A stretch of DNA of 9,472 nucleotides, from positions 1 through 9,472 of the forward strand of contig JAVBMO010000049.1 in the NCBI GenBank assembly GCA_031552355.1, given 5' to 3'. This document shows, one piece after another, positions 7,086-9,472 of the stretch (positions within the stretch are counted from its first letter, which is position 1; each line of letters begins with the position of its first letter). The notes under the pieces are model-generated. The model had not been told where the DNA came from. It worked only from the letters and a program-made list of their open reading frames with translations, and did not search any database. The translations under genes and the position numbers were made by a program. The stretch comes from JAVBMO01 sp031552355. GTDB lineage: Bacteria > Bacteroidota > Bacteroidia > Bacteroidales > P3.

Positions 7086-8117
7086 ATGAAAATAGCTTTA
7101 ATAGAAACGGGAACTTCACATGATGAATGTTTATATGCCCAAGTTTTATTTTTAAAAAAAGCAGGGCATCATGTTTCATTAATTTGCAATGAAACACTAA
7201 AGTCATGTATAAAAGGGTATGATATTGCCGATGAAATTTTGTTCTTTCCTTTTAGCAAAAATACATGGGGATTAGCATTCCGCTTCAGAAAGTTTTTGTT
7301 AAAAAATAAATTTAACAAAGTCATATTTAATACAGCTCAAACTTCATTTGTGAAAAAACTCTCTGTACTGCCATTCCCTGCAAAAATAGAATTTATCGGC
7401 ACCATGCATTATGTCAATAAATTATTAAAACCAACTTTAGGGCAACAAATGATAAATGCATTTATTAAAAAATACTATGTTTTGAATGACTACCTATTAA
7501 TTAAAATTCCTACAGAAATTCGTTCAAAAACAGAAGCATATTATCCTATTTATTTCCCCATGTATGAAAATATTTCTTTAAAAAAGGCTTCTGATGAAAT
7601 TTGGATTACAATTCCGGGGAAATTTGAATTTAGTCGCAGAAATTATAAATTATTGTTTGAACAACTACAAAAACAAGCCCTTTCGCCAAATATAAAATTG
7701 ATTTTTTTAGGTCGTATTTATCAAAATAGCGAAGAATACGAATTTATCCAATCCCAAATAAAATATTCTAATATAGTAGATAGTTGCATTTTTTTTGAAG
7801 AATTTATTCCAGTAGAATTATTTCACTCTTATATTAAATTAAGCGATTACATTTTACCGCTTGTTTCATTTGAAACTTATACGCACAGCATATCTGGAGC
7901 TTTTAATTTAGCTTTTGCTTACCAAAAGCCACTTATCAGTGAAAAAGCATTTGTTTGTTACTCTGATTTTGCTGAAAATTCAATTTTTTATGTTCATAAC
8001 AACTTGGTAGAAACTATTAATTCAACGATCAAAGAGCAATCTCATAAAAAATATTATCAATCTGATAAATGGGATTTTGAGTATTTGCAAAAAAAATATT
8101 TACAGTTACTTAATTAA
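7086..8117 (+). CDS. Probable GT-B-fold glycosyltransferase (GT4-like), divergent
   Basis: I do not recognise this 343-residue protein as a named family, but its layout suggests a GT-B glycosyltransferase. The N-terminal half opens with a Rossmann-type strand-loop-helix (KIALIETGTSHDECLYAQVLFLKKAGHHVSLIC, about 2-34), as in GT4 enzymes. The second half restarts with EIWITIPGKFEFSRRNY (171-187) and IKLIFLGR (203-210). It then carries a segment like the donor-binding region of GT4 enzymes (SDYILPLVSFETYTHSISGAFNLAFAYQKPLI, 253-284). The usual GT4 EGFG/ExxG motif is not clean; SFETYTHS stands in its place. There is no signal peptide or membrane segment, so it is probably cytoplasmic or peripheral. 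G+C is visibly low (14 of 60 in 7441-7500, counted by hand). It has its own promoter, and its stop codon lies in a strong hairpin, so it looks like a one-gene unit, possibly acquired. Confidence 0.6.
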   Translation: MKIALIETGTSHDECLYAQVLFLKKAGHHVSLICNETLKSCIKGYDIADEILFFPFSKNTWGLAFRFRKFLLKNKFNKVIFNTAQTSFVKKLSVLPFPAKIEFIGTMHYVNKLLKPTLGQQMINAFIKKYYVLNDYLLIKIPTEIRSKTEAYYPIYFPMYENISLKKASDEIWITIPGKFEFSRRNYKLLFEQLQKQALSPNIKLIFLGRIYQNSEEYEFIQSQIKYSNIVDSCIFFEEFIPVELFHSYIKLSDYILPLVSFETYTHSISGAFNLAFAYQKPLISEKAFVCYSDFAENSIFYVHNNLVETINSTIKEQSHKKYYQSDKWDFEYLQKKYLQLLN

Positions 8118-8150
8118 TTCACTGAAAATAAAATGTTTTCAGTGAATTAA
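8114..8150 (+). terminator. Long hairpin over the glycosyltransferase stop codon, probable terminator
   Basis: A perfect 15-bp inverted repeat (8114-8128 and 8136-8150) with the 7-nt loop TAAAATG begins one base before the TAA stop codon (8115-8117). The stem is AT-rich at both ends with a CACTG core. The run after it (TGGTATTTTA) is only loosely T-rich, so it is not a textbook intrinsic terminator. It may end the upstream transcript, protect its 3' end, or both. Confidence 0.55.
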
Positions 8151-8188
8151 TGGTATTTTATAAATGGATTGGAAAAGCAAAACGACCA

Positions 8189-8554
8189 ATGAACATAGAA
8201 GAATTGAGAAATTATTGTCTTATGGTGAAAGGTTCTGAAGAAAGCCTGCCTTTTGGTGATGAGCATTTGGTTTTTAAAATATTTGATAAAATGTTTGCAT
8301 TGCTTCCTTTAGATTCTTCCGAAAATCTGAGTATCAGTTTAAAATGCGATCCGGATAAGGCAGTTGAATTAAGAGAAAGATATGATTGTGTTAAGGCAGC
8401 ATACCATTTCAATAAAAAATATTGGAATACCATTTTCTTGAACCAAAATATGAACGATGAAGAAGTGCTATTTTGGATTCAGCATTCAGTTGAAGAGGTT
8501 TTGAAAAAACTTCCGAAGAAAATGCAAAATGAATATAGGGCAGAAGAAAAATAA
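8189..8554 (+). CDS. MmcQ/YjbR family protein
   Basis: A 121-residue cytoplasmic protein of the MmcQ/YjbR family (CyaY-like fold, DNA-binding-like double-wing surface). Its role is unknown despite wide occurrence. The family landmarks appear in order: the N-terminal helix MNIEELRNYCLMVKGSEES, PFGDEHLVFKIFDKMFALL (21-39), ISLKCDPDKAVELRERY (49-65), the hallmark AYHFNKKYWNTIFL (71-84, usually YHxNKxHWN) and a C-terminal helix HSVEEVLKKLPKK. I chose ATG 8189 because the family begins directly with this helix and the length then fits the usual ~115-120. An upstream in-frame ATG at 8150 would add 13 unrelated residues, and its first base is the last base of the hairpin described at 8114-8150. No good promoter match is visible between the hairpin and the start. 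Confidence 0.88.
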   Translation: MNIEELRNYCLMVKGSEESLPFGDEHLVFKIFDKMFALLPLDSSENLSISLKCDPDKAVELRERYDCVKAAYHFNKKYWNTIFLNQNMNDEEVLFWIQHSVEEVLKKLPKKMQNEYRAEEK

Positions 8555-8557
8555 CGT

Positions 8558-8588
8558 TTTGGTACAAAATTTGAAAATAATAATTATA
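8558..8588 (+). promoter_or_regulatory. Weak candidate promoter of the OsmC-family gene
   Basis: TTTG at 8558-8561 is followed after 19 bp by TAATTATA (8581-8588), which matches TAnnTTTG at four of the six fixed bases. The start would fall about 8594, leaving a short A-rich leader (AAAAAGAAAAAACT) before ATG 8609, typical of Bacteroidota translation starts. The region is AT-rich, so a chance match is quite possible. Confidence 0.35.
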
Positions 8589-8608
8589 ATTCATAAAAAG
8601 AAAAAACT

Positions 8609-9019
8609 ATGACAACATTAAAATTTAAATACACAGGCGATTTACGCACAGAAATTACACATGTGAAATCAGGCGCAAAAATTGCTACAGTAGCTCCTGA
8701 GGACAATCATGGAAAAGGGGATGGTTTTTCTCCAACGGATTTATTTGTCGCTTCTTATGGAAGTTGTGTTTTAACCATTATAGGTATTTCTGCTCAAAGC
8801 CACGGATTTAGCATAGATGGGGCAGAGGTGACTGTTGAAAAAATAATGGCTGCCAATCCTCGCCGCGTAGGAGAAATTATTGTGGATGTAGTTTTGCCAC
8901 ACAATAATTACTCAGAGAAAGAACGTAAATTTATTGAATTGGCCGCAGACCAATGTCCTGTAAGGCATAGTTTGGATCCAGCTATCAAAATAACAAAGAC
9001 CTTTGCTTACAAGCAATAG
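8609..9019 (+). CDS. OsmC/Ohr superfamily protein, YhfA-like
   Basis: A 136-residue cytoplasmic protein of the OsmC/Ohr superfamily, thiol peroxidases that reduce organic hydroperoxides with a pair of cysteines. The family layout is clear: an N-terminal strand region (LKFKYTGDLRTEITHVKSGAKI), then FSPTDLFVASYGSCVLTIIGISAQSHG (40-66) with the first redox Cys53 on the central helix, then beta strands VTVEKIMA...VGEIIVDVVLP, and finally AADQCPVRHSLDPAIKI (112-128) with the second Cys116. Both cysteines are kept, so peroxidase chemistry is possible, but the SPTDL/GSC form and HSLDP ending resemble the YhfA branch, whose physiological role is poorly defined. It is the last gene before a strong terminator and converges on the gldD fragment. 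Confidence 0.9.
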   Translation: MTTLKFKYTGDLRTEITHVKSGAKIATVAPEDNHGKGDGFSPTDLFVASYGSCVLTIIGISAQSHGFSIDGAEVTVEKIMAANPRRVGEIIVDVVLPHNNYSEKERKFIELAADQCPVRHSLDPAIKITKTFAYKQ

Positions 9020-9045
9020 TAGAAAAATAATTTCAGAATTATTTC

Positions 9046-9082
9046 AAAAGGTTGTTCACTTTAGTAGTGGGCAACCTTTTTT
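9046..9082 (+). terminator. Rho-independent terminator after the OsmC-family gene
   Basis: A 15-bp stem (9046-9060 with 9066-9080, two G-U pairs) closes the loop TTAGT and runs into six Ts (9077-9082). It starts 26 bases after the OsmC stop. Because the 5' arm starts with AAAA, the reverse strand also ends in a T run, so it can serve the convergent gldD fragment (stop at 9091) as a bidirectional terminator. Confidence 0.9.
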
Positions 9083-9090
9083 CTTGGAAA

Positions 9091-9300
9091 TTATTTTCTC
9101 CAACGGAAAGTACTTACCAAATGAGTAATATCTTTGGCTAAGAAATCAATAGCAGGAGCTAAGGAATCATTATTCGGAGTAGTATTGAAATATAGAGCGC
9201 CTCTCAAAAAATGGTGGCTGCTGTCGCTAATCCAAAACTGATAGGGCGAAGCCACAGTCGTTCCTTTAATTTTGTAAACACAGGCGTGGATATTATTATC
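9091..9300 (-). pseudogene. gldD: 3' remnant of gldD, gliding-motility lipoprotein
   Basis: The last ~69 codons on the minus strand match the C-terminus of GldD, a periplasm-facing lipoprotein required for gliding and type IX secretion in Bacteroidota, present also in non-gliding members. Landmarks are ACVYKIKG, VASPYQFWISDSSHHFLRGALYFNTTPNNDSLAP, and the ending DITHLVSTFRWRK before TAA. Family members are ~190 residues, so roughly 120 N-terminal residues, including the lipobox, are missing. The homology stops at 9300/9301, exactly where the repeated sequence begins. The frame stays open to 9411 through unrelated residues, with a TTG but no ATG at its outer end, and no lipoprotein signal. I infer disruption by an insertion rather than a new gene. 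The rest of gldD may lie beyond the window on the far side of the element; neighbours such as gldE would then be expected there. Confidence 0.8.
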
Positions 9301-9350
9301 AACCTGAGTTCGATATAAGCATTTTCTTAAAAACCTGAGTTCGATGTAAG
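9301..9350. repeat. Pair of 19-bp direct repeats at the gldD breakpoint
   Basis: The 19-mer AACCTGAGTTCGATATAAG (9301-9319) recurs at 9332-9350 with one change (A to G at position 15). The copies are in the same orientation with 12 bases between them. The first copy starts at the point where gldD homology ends, which suggests an element terminus with a second, subterminal copy. That could be a double transposase-binding site or the end of a nested element. The opposite end is not in the window. Confidence 0.85.
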
Positions 9351-9373
9351 AAAAAAGATAAAAAAGTAGCATA

Positions 9374-9403
9374 TTTGAATAAAAAGTTGTAATTTTATAT
9401 TTG
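9374..9403 (+). promoter_or_regulatory. Bacteroidota-type promoter of the right-edge gene
   Basis: TTTG (9374-9377) and a perfect -7 box TATATTTG (9396-9403) are separated by 18 bp, one short of the usual 19-21. The start would be near 9410, about 27 bases before ATG 9437. The surrounding DNA is very AT-rich, so chance matches are more likely here than at the tRNA promoter. Confidence 0.55.
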
Positions 9404-9436
9404 ATTTCCAATTAAATATAAAAACAACTCACAAAT

Positions 9437-9472
9437 ATGCAACATACAAATATAGTCGAAAAATTTTTCATT
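9437..9472 (+). CDS. N-terminal fragment of an unidentified gene, possibly a transposase
   Basis: Only 12 codons are visible (MQHTNIVEKFFI), open to the window end. I cannot identify the family from so little. The support for a real start is the promoter at 9374-9403, an A-rich leader, and the position beyond the repeat pair where an insertion sequence would carry its transposase. That it is a transposase is an inference from context only. Confidence 0.4.
   Translation, partial: MQHTNIVEKFFI

Larger units (their letters stand above)
9301..9472 (+). mobile_element. Left end of a putative insertion sequence (runs out of window)
   Basis: This is inferred from three things: an abrupt loss of gldD homology at 9301, a duplicated 19-bp motif at that edge, and a promoter followed by the start of an unrelated gene pointing rightward. 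The non-coding stretch 9351-9436 is strongly AT-rich and holds nothing else I can recognise. No transposase residues, inverted partner or target-site duplication can be seen, so the family is unassigned. It could instead be a chromosomal rearrangement. Confidence 0.45.

Noticed and set aside
8150..8188. Upstream ATG giving a 134-residue MmcQ/YjbR protein
   Set aside because: The 13 extra residues do not belong to the family, the length fits better from ATG 8189, and the upstream ATG abuts a hairpin.
9447..9454. Minus-strand TATATTTG that could drive transcription back into gldD
   Set aside because: Its -33 box would be outside the window and it overlaps the start of the rightward frame. Such 8-mers are common by chance in this AT-rich stretch.

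Overview
The window is chromosomal DNA from a member of the Bacteroidota. Four things point there. Several genes are preceded by the phylum's distinctive promoter (a -33 TTTG box and a -7 TAnnTTTG box), most clearly in front of the tRNA gene. Clear Shine-Dalgarno sites are absent and A-rich leaders precede the starts. The UvrA is of the Bacteroidia/Sphingobacteriia type. At the right end lies a piece of gldD, a gliding-motility lipoprotein gene essentially restricted to this phylum. I cannot place it below phylum level.

Layout. Bases 1-2728 hold uvrA, which lacks only its first few dozen codons because it is cut by the window edge. A self-contained tRNA-Met(CAU) unit follows, with its own promoter and a strong intrinsic terminator (2770-2924). 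Next, all on the + strand, are a MATE-family efflux transporter (2958-4328), a membrane-anchored GT2 glycosyltransferase with its own promoter (4392-5375), a FlK-like hotdog thioesterase (5389-5775) and a THUMP-domain RlmL/YcbY-type RNA methyltransferase (5826-7022). These are followed by a low-GC protein that looks like a GT-B glycosyltransferase, with its own promoter (7086-8117), then a MmcQ/YjbR protein (8189-8554) and an OsmC/YhfA-like protein (8609-9019), the last closed by a strong terminator (9046-9082). No single pathway links these genes. They read as a run of short housekeeping and accessory units, with glycosyltransferase to thioesterase the only tightly spaced pair.

Right end. 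On the - strand, converging on the OsmC gene, is the last ~69 codons of gldD (9091-9300). The recognisable homology stops abruptly at 9300/9301. There a 19-bp sequence begins that occurs twice in direct orientation (9301-9319 and 9332-9350, one mismatch). Beyond it are a Bacteroidota-type promoter and the first 12 codons of a rightward gene that leaves the window. The simplest reading is that a mobile element, probably an insertion sequence, begins at 9301 and interrupts gldD, but the transposase itself is out of view.

I found no convincing undescribed multi-gene system. The observations most worth a second look are the gldD/repeat junction, an Arg inside the first Walker A motif of UvrA, the missing TM1 Asp in the MATE transporter, and a palindrome inside the promoter of the low-GC glycosyltransferase gene. 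The identity of the truncated last gene also remains open.
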